Assembly: GCA_020636095.1 (NCBI GenBank)
Contig: JACJYN010000005.1
Coordinates: forward strand, 62,001-126,000
Reading direction: 5' to 3'
Length of the DNA: 64,000 bases
From: Lewinellaceae bacterium
Lineage (GTDB): Bacteria; Bacteroidota; Bacteroidia; Chitinophagales; Saprospiraceae
The translations under genes and the position numbers were made by a program. The notes beneath the pieces were generated by a model that saw nothing but the letters and a program-made list of their open reading frames with translations, was not told where the DNA came from and ran no database searches. Within the stretch, counting starts at the first letter, position 1, and every line of letters begins with the position of its first letter. This document shows, piece after piece, positions 35,427 to 45,094 of this stretch.

Positions 35427-36869
35427 TCAGCTCGCTGGTACCTTGTCCTCCTGGTTGAGGTCTTTGATCAGCTCGTTGAGGCGTTCCTGGATGACGGCGG
35501 ACTTCCGTTTGAGGAAGGCGCTGGTATAGTAATATACTTCCGGATCTTCGTGGTTGACCGTAGCCAGGATGACCGGCAGGAGGTCGTCGTGGTTGGGGAA
35601 ATCGGGCGCTTCCCAGCGGGCCTCGAGGATGCGGGGCGTGGCCAGCAGCAGTTTTCCTTTTTCCTGCTGGGTGAAAGAGATGTTTTCGAGTAGTTTTTTG
35701 GCCGCATCCGCCCGGTATACCCTGGCGATCCTTTTAAAGGTTTCGCGGCCGTCTTCGTTGTCCTCCGGCCCTTCCCGCCTTTCCATATACCGCAGGTATT
35801 TGAACAGCTCGGTTTCATGCGGTTGCAGGAATTGAATGGCTTCTTCCCGGACGTTCTGTTCGTCGTGTTTCAATGCCGCCATCAGGGCCGGCAAAATTTT
35901 ATGCTCCAGCTTTTTGTTGGCTTTCCAGCGGTCGTCCAGGTCGCTGAAGCTGAGCCATGCCCTGCCGCGGTCCTTGAGGAGAAGGCTGTCGTGATGCGTC
36001 AGGAAGTCGAATACATCGTCATCGCCCAGGATTTTTCGGATGTCCTCCAGGTCTTTCTCCAGGGAATTCTCCTCTCCCGATTCCCGCAGGTATTTGAACA
36101 AGACGAAGTAAATTTCCCGGCGGATCTTTTTTTCCACCGGTATTTCATCGCGCTTGTCGTTCAGGTAATCAAAGGCCTCGCGGGGCTTATTGGGGTGGGC
36201 GGCAAATTCCGTTTCAAAGTTCTCCAGCCGGTAGCAGAGCAGCCGGTAGGTGGTTAGTTTTTGGTTGGCGCGGTAGTCCCACGCCTGGAAATAGGGTTTT
36301 CGGCCGTCTTTGAACTTCCCCCATATCTCTTCCCAAAACACGACGAAAGCTTTCCAGTACTCGCTCATTTTGGAGTTGAAAAAGCGCTCTATGCGGCTTT
36401 CGTCGTCTCCCGGCAGTTGAAATAGCGTGGTCAGGAGGGCATCTACCACAAATTTTTCCTGCTTCCAGGCCCGGGGGCGAACATCCTTGCCGGCATTCTC
36501 CACGAAAGCGGACCAGGCCCCCTGGGCGAACGCTCCCAGTGCTTTCCACAGCACATCGATGCCGTGCTCCCAGTCATCCTCCGGCGTATAGCCTTTTGTC
36601 TGCAGGTGGTGGAGCAGGGTGGCGCCTTCTTTCAGCACCGCCCAGGTATTGTCGCCGGGTTTTCCCTCTTTTGCGGCTTCTTCCAGCAATTCCAGCGCCT
36701 GGTTGGCGAGGGTGTCCATGTCGTTGCCGTAATCTTCTATCAACCGGTCAAAAAGCCGGGGTTCCGGGTCTTCATAGACGCTCCAGTTCTTGCCGATGGA
36801 GCCTTCGGCGGAGAGGAGGAGTTTTTTCCAGGTGGGGTGGTTGGGTAGAGGCTGGGCTACAGCGTTCAT
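35427..36869 (-). CDS. HEAT-like membrane protein, N-terminal part (split gene)
   Basis: 480 residues starting MNAVAQPLPNHPTWKKLLLS, no signal peptide; almost wholly alpha-helical with HEAT/ARM-like periodicity (DDWEHGIDVLWKALGAFAQG, PALMAALKHDEQNVREEAIQ, LLPVILATVNHEDPEVYYYT). The frame ends NQEDKVPAS, but the DNA goes on, first in one frame (GTSELIASAIEYGSE) and then in another (AALKVILEKC), into the gene at 33815-35356. Restoring one G in the GAGGACAAGG and one in the GAGAGGCC sequence near 35440 and 35400 joins all three pieces. Either the sequence has two errors or the gene is freshly broken. HEAT solenoids bind proteins or nucleic acids; the partner here is not known. Confidence 0.65.
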   Translation of the reverse strand: MNAVAQPLPNHPTWKKLLLSAEGSIGKNWSVYEDPEPRLFDRLIEDYGNDMDTLANQALELLEEAAKEGKPGDNTWAVLKEGATLLHHLQTKGYTPEDDWEHGIDVLWKALGAFAQGAWSAFVENAGKDVRPRAWKQEKFVVDALLTTLFQLPGDDESRIERFFNSKMSEYWKAFVVFWEEIWGKFKDGRKPYFQAWDYRANQKLTTYRLLCYRLENFETEFAAHPNKPREAFDYLNDKRDEIPVEKKIRREIYFVLFKYLRESGEENSLEKDLEDIRKILGDDDVFDFLTHHDSLLLKDRGRAWLSFSDLDDRWKANKKLEHKILPALMAALKHDEQNVREEAIQFLQPHETELFKYLRYMERREGPEDNEDGRETFKRIARVYRADAAKKLLENISFTQQEKGKLLLATPRILEARWEAPDFPNHDDLLPVILATVNHEDPEVYYYTSAFLKRKSAVIQERLNELIKDLNQEDKVPAS

Positions 36870-37034
36870 CTGTGAAAGTTTTAGGCAGTTTAGAGCTTGT
36901 CTAACATTCTGCTCGAAGGCAGAAAATTGGACAAGCTCTCAATCCTTTAATGTCTAATTCAAAAAAGTATGATAACCGATCTTATCGATCAATATAGCGT
37001 ATGAGCCTTGGTTTGCCAGCGTTTTATTTTTTGT

Positions 37035-38981
37035 TTATTGTCTCACATAGACTTCGCCTGCACTATTTACCACCACCGGCAAGCCGTTTTTGCCCACCGA
37101 AATTTGTTGGGCCCGGCCGTCTATCGCTTTCCAGTAATTACCAGGCATACCGGTGAAATAATAGATCTTGTCATACTTATCTGTCACCCAGGCTCCGCCC
37201 TGGTTGACGCCGACGTCCATTACGTTTCCATCGGTGCCGCTCCAGAATTTCCACTCCTCATTTACTTTCTGAAATAACCCGCCGCCGCTGTTGACGCTCC
37301 AGGGCATTCCCAAGGGATCCACGGCAATCCGGAGGCTGATGGCTGCTTCCTCTTTTTTCAGTGTCCCGTCTTTCAATACCTGACATACCCAGTGATCAGG
37401 ATACGGTTCCAAACGTTCTTTTCCAATGATCCATACTTCCCCGTTCGGGCCCACTCCAATATCCTGGGCCATGACTTTATCGGCTACAGTTTTCCAGGCC
37501 CAGGCCTGGTTGGCAAACTCTCTTTTCAAAACACTACCGGCATCGTCGACTCCCCAGAGTGTTCCGTCATCGCTCAAAGCCAAGCGGGTTAGCCCTCCGG
37601 GAATTGGGTTCCATTTGGCGCTATTGTCATCATAGCGAAAAATACTGTAGCCGCCGGCAACTGCCGACTTGGACGTCACGTATATGTCTCCCTTTGAATT
37701 AGCGGCAACATCCCCGGCTTCAACTCCACTAATGAGCTTCCAGGCGCCCAGGCTTGTAGTTTGGATTTGGAAAGACTTGAGAGCGGCGCCGCGCGACCCT
37801 CTAACCAGAGCATCTACCTGGGTTGGGGTACTGTTCAGCGGTGCATCGCCCGAATCCACCAATACCAGTAGTTGTACTTTACTGCCAGAGTCTTTCGGGA
37901 TATTGCTTTTGCTCAATTCTATTGTTGCCACCATAGGGACTCCCGGCTCCCAGTTAGCGGGAGGCGACAGGCTTTGCGTTCCGAGTAATATCCAATTGCT
38001 CCCTACTTTGTTATTGGGTGCAAGGCTTCGCAGTGTCGTCATGAAATTGGACGGCAGATCTGGCAGGGTAGCGTCTTTGGAGGCGAGGACATATACTTTC
38101 ACGTCTTTTGGCCATTTTCGGCTGTTGTTGTGTATTTGAGCATACACTCTGAATACCTCTGGCAGGCTGGCTTGCTTTGAATACCTGCGCTGGATGATAC
38201 CGTCCGTCAGAACCGTATCCGTAGCATCGCTTGTCAGGGCCGGGCTATTGATGGCCTGCCGGTTGAAAGCCAGGCCGTCCGGAAGTATAGAGAAATCGTA
38301 AAAGGAAACAGCCCCAGGGCCTTCAAAGGGGTACCGGCCCGCCCCATTCGGATAGGAGATCTTGATATCCGGCGAATCGTTGATCCCGGCGCCAGGAGGC
38401 ACATCATAAAACCCTCTGTCCATTTCATTTTTCCGGATGTATAACAAAGGGCCGCTATTATTAAAATCCTTATTCAGGGAGCGTTCGAACATCCCCCTGC
38501 CGTAGGTGGCCGCCCGCAAAAAGCGGCGGCTGTCGTCCGTTTTCTGGCCCTGGCCATTCGGGCCGGGCTCGGGAAATATTTTCAGGTGATTCACCGTTAC
38601 GCCGGGCAGGCCGTTGGAATATGGCATCCAGGACTGGCCGGCATCGGTGGAGTAATAGATGCCGGCGTCGTTGCCCGCGTAGAGGGTGTTTTTGTTTTGC
38701 GGATCCACCACAATCGTATTATGTTGAATGTTGGGCAGGCTGGGCTGTATCCGGTTGTCGGTAGAACCCAGGTAAATTCCCTGATCGGTTTTATCAATAA
38801 AACCCAGATATAGCTTACCCTTGAATTCCAGGGGAGCGAGCTGATGGGCGGACTGCCAGGGCGCTTTAACCAGAACCTCGGTATTGCCTTTGTCCGGCCA
38901 GTAGATGCCATCGGCAGAGGTGGTGGCTATAATACCGGCGCCATTGTAAAAGGCGTACAGCAGGCCGTCGTATTCTACCAT
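37035..38981 (-). CDS. C-terminal half of a large BNR/tectonin propeller protein (split gene)
   Basis: 648 residues from MVEYDGLLYAFYNGAG. The true upstream frame continues RDYPAGMVEYDGLL, showing that this ATG is internal and the piece belongs to the gene at 38975-42121. It begins with the end of a sialidase/BNR-like propeller (AGNDAGIYYSTDAGQSWMPY), then a beta-sandwich stretch with VRVYAQIHNNS-like words, and from about 410 a tectonin-like propeller (GDVAANSKGDIYVTSKS, DIGVGPNGEVWIIGK, QISVGKNGLPVVVN), six or so short blades that in known tectonins bind sugars or lipopolysaccharide. The whole protein is about 1690 residues. Confidence 0.7.
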   Translation of the reverse strand: MVEYDGLLYAFYNGAGIIATTSADGIYWPDKGNTEVLVKAPWQSAHQLAPLEFKGKLYLGFIDKTDQGIYLGSTDNRIQPSLPNIQHNTIVVDPQNKNTLYAGNDAGIYYSTDAGQSWMPYSNGLPGVTVNHLKIFPEPGPNGQGQKTDDSRRFLRAATYGRGMFERSLNKDFNNSGPLLYIRKNEMDRGFYDVPPGAGINDSPDIKISYPNGAGRYPFEGPGAVSFYDFSILPDGLAFNRQAINSPALTSDATDTVLTDGIIQRRYSKQASLPEVFRVYAQIHNNSRKWPKDVKVYVLASKDATLPDLPSNFMTTLRSLAPNNKVGSNWILLGTQSLSPPANWEPGVPMVATIELSKSNIPKDSGSKVQLLVLVDSGDAPLNSTPTQVDALVRGSRGAALKSFQIQTTSLGAWKLISGVEAGDVAANSKGDIYVTSKSAVAGGYSIFRYDDNSAKWNPIPGGLTRLALSDDGTLWGVDDAGSVLKREFANQAWAWKTVADKVMAQDIGVGPNGEVWIIGKERLEPYPDHWVCQVLKDGTLKKEEAAISLRIAVDPLGMPWSVNSGGGLFQKVNEEWKFWSGTDGNVMDVGVNQGGAWVTDKYDKIYYFTGMPGNYWKAIDGRAQQISVGKNGLPVVVNSAGEVYVRQ

Positions 38982-41900
38982 GCCGGCGGGGTAATCCCGG
39001 TTACCATGATCCCCACTCCGGTACTGCGCCAGTTTTTGCCATCCACCGAGCAGGTTGTATAGGCGACGGAACCGAGGTTCCAGGTGAGGAACAACTGGTT
39101 TTTGAAAACAGACAGGCTCACCGGCGCATTTGTTTCGCTTACGCCGGGCGGTTTGACCATCACCGGGGTTCTCCAGGTTTTGGCGTCGGCGGAAGAAGAC
39201 AGGTAGATGTTCTGGTCTGTGCCTACATAGGCCAGGTAGAAAGAACCGTTAAACGAGGCGATGCTCACGGCGTGGTTGGTGGTTTTTTGAACGAATATAG
39301 GAACCGGTGCCTGCCAATTGTCTCCGTCAGTTGAAGAGGTGATGAAAATCTCCCCGTTCACGCCGACAAAAGTCATGGCCAATATTTTTTTGGCGCCTTC
39401 CTCTAAGGAGGCGAGGTATACGGGATTATTCGTCACCAAGGGGTCAAAAAGCCGTTTTGGATTAGCTGTCCAGTCTTTGCCGTCCGGCGAAGCGGTTAAA
39501 AATACGCCGTGCGTTTGGTTGTCGACAGCAGCGGCGTACAGCTTATCCTGAAAACTTGCCAGGCTGGCCGGATACAGAGAAGTCAGAGAAGGGAACAACC
39601 GCAACCGTTGCTTGCTGGGGCCCCAGCTCACCGGGTTCGGGCCGCTGCGCTGTCCCCATTTATTGGTCGCCCCATCGAAGCGCCATACCCGGCGGTAGTC
39701 GCCCATGCCGCCGAGGGTAATGTAAATGGAGTTTCCCGTGGTGTCTGTGGGATCGATCGCAATACCGGTGATGGGCACCTGATGGGAGGCGGGCAGGCCG
39801 CCGTCGTTTTCCGGGACGCCGAGTTTGTCCAGCCTTTCCTTCTTCCAGGGTTTAGTGGAAGAAGTATCGGTGAGCCGGTACACCTGCCCGTCCATCGTGC
39901 CGGCGTAGATCTTGCCATAACTGGCAAAGGTGAGGGCTTTGATGCGGGCATCGGGGCCAGACACATCCATGTCGGCTATGGATTTCCATTCGCTTTGTTC
40001 CCCGAACTGGTCGTTGAGCCATACCTTATTGCTGCCGAAAGCAATCCGGTCGGCCTGGCTGGTTGTGCCTTTGTTGTAGGGCGTGCCGGCCAGAGGCGCG
40101 TATACCAGGACAGTTGGCTGATCGCCGTAAGCGGACGGAATACCTCCAACAGCTGGAACGGTAGCGTCATAGCTGCGGACATCATCTATGAAACAGTCCA
40201 TCCCTCCACCGATTATGGTTCGTATTACTTTATTCGGCGCCGCCCAGTTGACCAATACCGTACCGCAGTCGCTGCCTCCCACAATACTCCATGCGCCACC
40301 GCACTGATACTTAACGGCCGCCATGTCCTGCGTACCGGCATAAATAACAGCATCATTGGTGGGGTGTTGCCCGAAACCCTCCATCAGGATGGTGGGCAAG
40401 CCCTGGTTTTTTGAGTAGAAAACGGGGGCTGCAGCGGTGGCGTTGCCGGAATAGTTGAGGCCGCCGTCATTGCCATTCCACAGCTTGTCCGGGTCTAATG
40501 TTCCATCGGCTTTGGGCTCATAGGTTAAAACGTGCATGTCGGGATGCACCATGTGCCAGTAGTCACACACTTCCTTTTTTTTACCGGAAATTTCCCAGTC
40601 GGAATTGACGATAAGGCTGTAATAGTAGAAGTTAGTGCCGGCCATATACAGGCGGTTGGGATTGCCGGGGTCAACAGCAAAAGCCATCTGCCACCAGCCC
40701 CTTCCGCCTCCGCTATAGGTTCCAAATACGCCGATGCAATCCCCTTTTACAGGATGCCAGGTTTTATCGCCCGCCCGGTTTAACCGATAGACGCCAAAAA
40801 GCCCGCCGGCAGTGGGTTCCTCGCCGGCAGCAATGGCATACACGATGTTGGGATTATTGGGTTGGACAGCCAGTTCTATCCGGCCTACGTGGTAGTCCGG
40901 GCACGAGAGGAAGGGTTCTTCAGGCTTGGTCGACATTACAAAGGTGTGGTTAAGGACAGGATCGGTTATAGTATATTTGGCAGGAGAATCACTTATTTTT
41001 TTTACCAGTATTCTCTGCCCTTTTTCTCCCAGAATGGCATTGTACTTTATGAACTCATTGTTGATATTGTCAGCGTTCTTGCTTTCCAATACCGCCACCA
41101 TCGAATTGACATCTGCCTGCGATACCGTGTCGAACCTCCATTCCTTAAGGAAACCAATCCCTGCATCTTTCCATTTCTTTCCCCCATCGTCAGACATGAA
41201 AACCCCTCCGCCCCACCGGGCGGCATAAAATACGGTTTTGCCGTTGCCATCTTTAGCCACCACCACGCTGGAGACAGAATTGTCTTCGGGCCCCATGTCT
41301 TGCCGGATCCACGCATACTTTGGGGGAGAAGAGGCGTCGGCCACCCGCCGGTATAGCCCGTTGGTCGTCGCTCCCAGCACGTTATTGTAGTCATTGGGGT
41401 CGACGGCCAATTGGAAGAAGGCGTGGCCGACCAGGCTGGGGGTGCTCGGCTCCTGTTTCCAGGACTTTCCTTCATCGGAAGAAAACAGTACGCCTACGCC
41501 ATTATAGCTGTACCCATCGTAGGCCAGCTGGCAGTCGGCGGCATAACGGCTGCCCTCGCCGGTGCCGACAAAAATATAATTTCCATTATTGCTCGTTGCG
41601 ATAGCCCCGCAGGACATCAGGTCGACGTTGGGCATTTCTACTTCCACATCGATGGCATTGGCCAGGTAATTTTTAAAATGATGCCAGCTGTCGCCGCTGT
41701 TGTCGGAGTACCACACGCCTCCGTTGGCCGTGGCGGCGTATACCCGGGGCCGGCCGTTGGGCGCCATTTCACCGAAGGCAATACCGGTCACCCTGCCGCT
41801 GATGGCGCCGTAACTGTCGCCGACGTTTATTGCAAAGGGCCCCAGCGGCATCCAGCAGTTGGTGTTCGGTTCCTTTGGAGTGCCTCCCTTCAAAGGCACC

Positions 41901-42121
41901 TTGTCCGACCGAAGGGTTTTCCCGGCCTGTTGCAGGGCATGGGCTGGCGTAGGATGTGCCCCTGGGGTGCCGGCCGAACGATGCTTCATAAATTCGCACT
42001 CACGGGCGCCGGGGTCGTCGGCTCGCTCGCCCTGGGCAGGAAGGAAAAGGATATTCACAAAAAAGAAAGAGAGAGCAAGGCCGAAATAAAGCCTGCTGAG
42101 CTTGTTCAAACGGAGCTTCAT
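38975..42121 (-). CDS. N-terminal part of a large secreted BNR/sortilin-type propeller protein (split gene)
   Basis: 1048 residues. An N-terminal hydrophobic stretch (LYFGLALSFFFVNILFLPAQ) acts as signal peptide or anchor. From about 90 on it carries repeated BNR/Asp-box motifs: NGGVWYSDNSGDSWHHF, GVLFSSDEGKSWKQ, GGVFMSDDGGKKWKD, ASPDGKDWTANPK, SSADAKTWRTP. This layout is shared by sialidase-like and sortilin-like beta-propellers, used for glycan or protein binding; no sialidase catalytic residues can be picked out. The frame ends ITPPAW, where adding one C to ACCGGG near 38998 restores reading into 37035-38981. No T9SS tail is seen at the far end, so the secretion route is uncertain. It is next to, but not co-directed with, the caspase operon. 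Confidence 0.75.
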   Translation of the reverse strand: MKLRLNKLSRLYFGLALSFFFVNILFLPAQGERADDPGARECEFMKHRSAGTPGAHPTPAHALQQAGKTLRSDKVPLKGGTPKEPNTNCWMPLGPFAINVGDSYGAISGRVTGIAFGEMAPNGRPRVYAATANGGVWYSDNSGDSWHHFKNYLANAIDVEVEMPNVDLMSCGAIATSNNGNYIFVGTGEGSRYAADCQLAYDGYSYNGVGVLFSSDEGKSWKQEPSTPSLVGHAFFQLAVDPNDYNNVLGATTNGLYRRVADASSPPKYAWIRQDMGPEDNSVSSVVVAKDGNGKTVFYAARWGGGVFMSDDGGKKWKDAGIGFLKEWRFDTVSQADVNSMVAVLESKNADNINNEFIKYNAILGEKGQRILVKKISDSPAKYTITDPVLNHTFVMSTKPEEPFLSCPDYHVGRIELAVQPNNPNIVYAIAAGEEPTAGGLFGVYRLNRAGDKTWHPVKGDCIGVFGTYSGGGRGWWQMAFAVDPGNPNRLYMAGTNFYYYSLIVNSDWEISGKKKEVCDYWHMVHPDMHVLTYEPKADGTLDPDKLWNGNDGGLNYSGNATAAAPVFYSKNQGLPTILMEGFGQHPTNDAVIYAGTQDMAAVKYQCGGAWSIVGGSDCGTVLVNWAAPNKVIRTIIGGGMDCFIDDVRSYDATVPAVGGIPSAYGDQPTVLVYAPLAGTPYNKGTTSQADRIAFGSNKVWLNDQFGEQSEWKSIADMDVSGPDARIKALTFASYGKIYAGTMDGQVYRLTDTSSTKPWKKERLDKLGVPENDGGLPASHQVPITGIAIDPTDTTGNSIYITLGGMGDYRRVWRFDGATNKWGQRSGPNPVSWGPSKQRLRLFPSLTSLYPASLASFQDKLYAAAVDNQTHGVFLTASPDGKDWTANPKRLFDPLVTNNPVYLASLEEGAKKILAMTFVGVNGEIFITSSTDGDNWQAPVPIFVQKTTNHAVSIASFNGSFYLAYVGTDQNIYLSSSADAKTWRTPVMVKPPGVSETNAPVSLSVFKNQLFLTWNLGSVAYTTCSVDGKNWRSTGVGIMVTGITPPAW

Positions 42122-42215
42122 AATAAAATGAGTTGATGGTTATATGAAAATACCGGGGATCTGCCATGATCTATTGTTTCGTTATGCAGATCAATTGCAT
42201 TGGCCCGGCCTGGCG

Positions 42216-42533
42216 CTAATCTTCCGCTTCCCGTATCGCCACCAATTCCACCCTGAAGTCCAAACTCGTCCCCCGCACCTCAAAAACCGCCGCCCTACCA
42301 TTGCGGGCAACCCGCAGTTTTTCCGCCGCCTCCAGGGCTTCACCCATCACCGCCTTCGCCCGCAGCGCCACTTCCGTCCCTTCCGGGAAACCGCCTTCCG
42401 TCAGGTCGAGGATACCCTCCCTTTGGATGGGGAGGTCATCGCTGCAGAGCGAATGGCCATTCGGGCCCACCACTTCGAAGGACAGTACAAACCAGGCGCG
42501 GTTGATGCATTTAACCTTTTGTACCGCCTTCAT
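42216..42533 (-). CDS. Small hypothetical protein, beta-rich
   Basis: 105 residues, no signal peptide. It reads MKAVQKVKCINRAWFVLSFEVVG, then a polar middle and a closing strand FRVELVAIREAED. Strand-turn patterns suggest a small beta-sandwich, as in some lectins and pore-forming-protein-like folds, but no family is recognised. It lies between the propeller protein (95 bp downstream) and a cytochrome c lipoprotein (60 bp upstream), all on the minus strand. Composition is clearly coding-like. Function unknown. Confidence 0.6.
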   Translation of the reverse strand: MKAVQKVKCINRAWFVLSFEVVGPNGHSLCSDDLPIQREGILDLTEGGFPEGTEVALRAKAVMGEALEAAEKLRVARNGRAAVFEVRGTSLDFRVELVAIREAED

Positions 42534-42593
42534 AGTGGATGGTTTTGGGTGGTTTCAGGTGTTTTAGGGGGTAGGTTAAAACGCTGTCTTATT

Positions 42594-43181
42594 TCACTGC
42601 AGCTGATCCGGCGGGATCGGCGCCGGCACGACATTGCTGACCGGTTTGGTGCTTTTCAAATAGGCGAATATGGCTTTTAGGTCGTTTTCCTCGAGGTTGG
42701 TGTAATTGAACCAGGGCATGGGGGGCAGCAGCATCCGGGTGCCGTCCATCCCTTTTGATTTTCCTTCGGTCAGGGCCTTTCGAAACTGCTCTTCGGTCCA
42801 GTTGCCGATGCCGGTCTCGTCGGAGGTGAGGTTGGCGGCAAAGGAAATACCCCAGGGGCCGATGCCCGCCGTCAGGTCCGGATTGAACAGCGACCAACCG
42901 GGTTCGAGGGCGCCCATGGCCACGGCGATTTCAGGCAGCGGCCGATCAGCGGGATAGCCGGACAGCATGGTTTCGGGAATGACTTCCGGCCCCTGCGGGC
43001 CCATGCGCTTGGGGGAATGGCAGTCGTTGCAGCCCATGACCCCTACCAGATAGGCGCCTCTGGCAACGGCCTCTTCCTGTGTGGGTTCCGTGGGAACGGC
43101 TGCCGGCCCTGCTTCCGGCTGGGTGCAATAGGTGAATAGAAAAACGGACAGGACGGTGGCGATGGACAAGGCTTTCTTCAT
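42594..43181 (-). CDS. Mono-haem cytochrome c, probable lipoprotein
   Basis: 195 residues. The N-terminus (MKKALSIATVLSVFLFTYC) ends in a cysteine at 19 that could be lipidated, although FTYC is a poor lipobox. A haem site CNDCH is near residues 51-55, and a methionine in MLLPPMPWFNYTN is the likely second iron ligand. Length and the ANLTSDETGIGNWTEEQFRK stretch fit the cytochrome c found in Bacteroidota next to dehydrogenases or oxidases. It should carry electrons in the periplasm while tethered to a membrane. No partner dehydrogenase lies next to it here. Confidence 0.85.
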   Translation of the reverse strand: MKKALSIATVLSVFLFTYCTQPEAGPAAVPTEPTQEEAVARGAYLVGVMGCNDCHSPKRMGPQGPEVIPETMLSGYPADRPLPEIAVAMGALEPGWSLFNPDLTAGIGPWGISFAANLTSDETGIGNWTEEQFRKALTEGKSKGMDGTRMLLPPMPWFNYTNLEENDLKAIFAYLKSTKPVSNVVPAPIPPDQLQ

Positions 43182-43379
43182 AAGGGTTTAATATTTGTTT
43201 GCTGTAACTTTCAATATTCCCCTACAAGGTAAGCGGATGAGCTTTCTTTTTTCAGGACAAATTCGGAGCGTTATTTCAAAAAAAAAGTGATATTTGTTGT
43301 TGTTTGTTTTTTAATTCACTGATTTTTAGGTGGTTTTATCGGGAGTTGTTTGTGCGTGTATTTCAAAAAAAAGGCCTGA

Positions 43380-44330
43380 ATGAAAGAAAGTAAGCTGATC
43401 GGTTTACTGCAATCCATACCGCCGGAGGAGCTGCGCTGGCTGGCCAAGTGGGTGCGGTCGCCTTATTACAACTCCAACCCTCTGGTGGTGGCGCTGTTTG
43501 ATCATTTGCGGAAATACGCCCCGGCCTTCGATTCACCGAAACTCACTCGGGAAGATGTTTTTAAGCAACTGTTTCCGAAAGATCCCTATGACGGCCGGCG
43601 CCTGCAGCTGCTGATGTTCCGCCTGTCCGCTCTGGCCGAGGAGTTCCTGGTGGCGCAACGCCTGAAGCGCGGCCGCATCACCCATCAGGAACTGCTGCAG
43701 GCCGAGCTAGGGGAGCGCAATCAGTACGAGCTGTTCCTCAAACAAAACCAATCTCTGGCCGAACAACTGGAGCAGAGCCCCTACCGCGATGAGTACTACT
43801 ACCTGGCGCGGTGGCGGCAGCAGCACGATCATTTCTTCCACCCCCGAACCGCCCGCTATGGTTTCTCCACCGATCAGCTCGAAGGGATCATGCAAAACCT
43901 GGACGCTTTCTATATTTTGTCGAAAATGAGGTACAGTGCGGAGCTGCGCAACCGGCAGAACATCCTGCCGGAGGCCTACGAAATTGCCTTGTTAGGGGAA
44001 AGCATTCAACTGGCGGAACAGCATCCGGTATTTGGGGGCGATAAGGTGTTTCAGGCCTACCGGGACATACTGGCGCTGATGGAGCAGCCGGAAAACGAAA
44101 GCACCTACCGGCGGTTGGAAGACATTGCCTATCACCACCTGCATTTGTTTCGCCCTACCGATCAGGTACCCCTGCTCCGCTACCTGGTCAATACAAGTAT
44201 TCAATTATACAATAAAGGTAAGCAGGAATACCTGGGTAAGCAATTCCGGCTCTACCAGCTGGTATGGAAAAGGGCTTGTTCTTCGACGAATACCAGCTTT
44301 CTGAGAATACCTTCCTCAATATTATCGTAA
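43380..44330 (+). CDS. Helical hypothetical protein, N-terminal part (split gene)
   Basis: 316 residues starting MKESKLIGLLQSIPPEELRWLAKWVRSPYY; cytosolic and strongly alpha-helical (LYQL, EELRWL, YRRLEDIAYHHLHLF). The frame breaks near 44262, where TACCAGCTGGTATGG should be CTGGGTATGG; with one G restored the protein continues GMEKGLFFDEYQLSENTFL. I recall similar TPR-like or helical-repeat proteins with a KWVRSPYYN motif only from Saprospiria-type genomes, without known function. After reconstruction the protein is about 480 residues. It may be a lineage-specific regulator or scaffold. Confidence 0.65.
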   Translation: MKESKLIGLLQSIPPEELRWLAKWVRSPYYNSNPLVVALFDHLRKYAPAFDSPKLTREDVFKQLFPKDPYDGRRLQLLMFRLSALAEEFLVAQRLKRGRITHQELLQAELGERNQYELFLKQNQSLAEQLEQSPYRDEYYYLARWRQQHDHFFHPRTARYGFSTDQLEGIMQNLDAFYILSKMRYSAELRNRQNILPEAYEIALLGESIQLAEQHPVFGGDKVFQAYRDILALMEQPENESTYRRLEDIAYHHLHLFRPTDQVPLLRYLVNTSIQLYNKGKQEYLGKQFRLYQLVWKRACSSTNTSFLRIPSSILS

Positions 44331-44826
44331 CGGCTTCTGTCCTGGGAGAACTGGACTGGATCGAAGGCTTCATCGCCCGGTATGCGCCCGCATTACCCGC
44401 CGCTCAGCAGGTGGATGCGGTAAGCCTGGTACCACCGCCTACTGGTACTTTGCCAAAGGCGATTTTTCGGCTTCCAACGCCCTGCTTCAGCAGGTGGAAA
44501 GCTCGGCCCTGCAGTACCAGCTGCGCCTGAAGTCCCTGTCTTTGCGCAATTACTTTGAGCTTTTCCTGCAGGACGAGACCTACTACAATCTGGTGATTTA
44601 TGAATCCAGGGCCTTCGCGAAGTTCCTGCGCCGCAATGAGAAAATAACGGAAAGCCGGGCCCGGGGTTACCTGGCCTTGTGCTCTTTTATCCGCAAGCTG
44701 GCCCGGCTGAAGGTGACGGGCCAATGGCCAGCCGGCAAGCTGGCGAAATTGCGGAAAAAACTGGAGCGAGAGCGCGCGGTTGTGGCCAGGCCCTGGCTAC
44801 TGGAAAAACTGGCGGAACTGTCCTGA
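44264..44826 (+). pseudogene. Helical hypothetical protein, C-terminal part (second and third pieces of the split gene)
   Basis: From 44264 the frame reads MEKGLFFDEYQLSENTFLNI up to QQVDAVSL, after which the reading has to shift again near 44428 (CTGGTACC for CTGGGTACC) to give TTAYWYFAKGDFSASNALLQ and the last piece ESSALQYQLRLKSLSLRNYF ... LLEKLAELS, ending at 44826. Both breaks are fixed by adding one G to a GG. The C-terminal end is lysine/arginine-rich. Treated as the rest of the gene at 43380, not an independent protein. Confidence 0.65.
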
Positions 44827-44832
44827 TTCTTT

Positions 44833-44995
44833 AGTACACTGTAAATTAAGTTCTTTCGTGTTTTGGGATGGGCATTTTGGCGGAAGGCAAGGCGCGAGGA
44901 GTGAGGGTAGCCGCAGCTACCTGATCGATCGAGCAACGCAGTATTCCGCCAAAAGGCACTGCCAAAACCGGACGCTACTTAGTTTACAGTGTACT
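44833..44995. repeat. Palindromic intergenic element, copy D (163 bp)
   Basis: Outer arms AGTACACTGTAAATTAAGT (44833-44851) and ACTTAGTTTACAGTGTACT (44977-44995) pair at 18 of 19 positions. Read on the minus strand, the core is TACTGCGTTGCTC, then GGTAGCTGCGGCTACC, then TCCTCGCGCCTTG, the same as in the 25.6-kb copy. It lies directly after the split helical gene, whose stop is 8 bp away, and may end its transcript. Confidence 0.8.
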
Positions 44996-45094
44996 TATCC
45001 ATCCATAATGTCTTCCGTAACCAGGAGCAGGCGCCTGCCAATAGGGGATTGCCGGAGTGGATGCACGATGTTTTTCATAATAGGTAAGTTGTTT

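Noticed and set aside
39509..40414. 301-codon plus-strand frame inside the propeller gene
   Set aside because: Antisense to a clear BNR-repeat coding region; no protein features.
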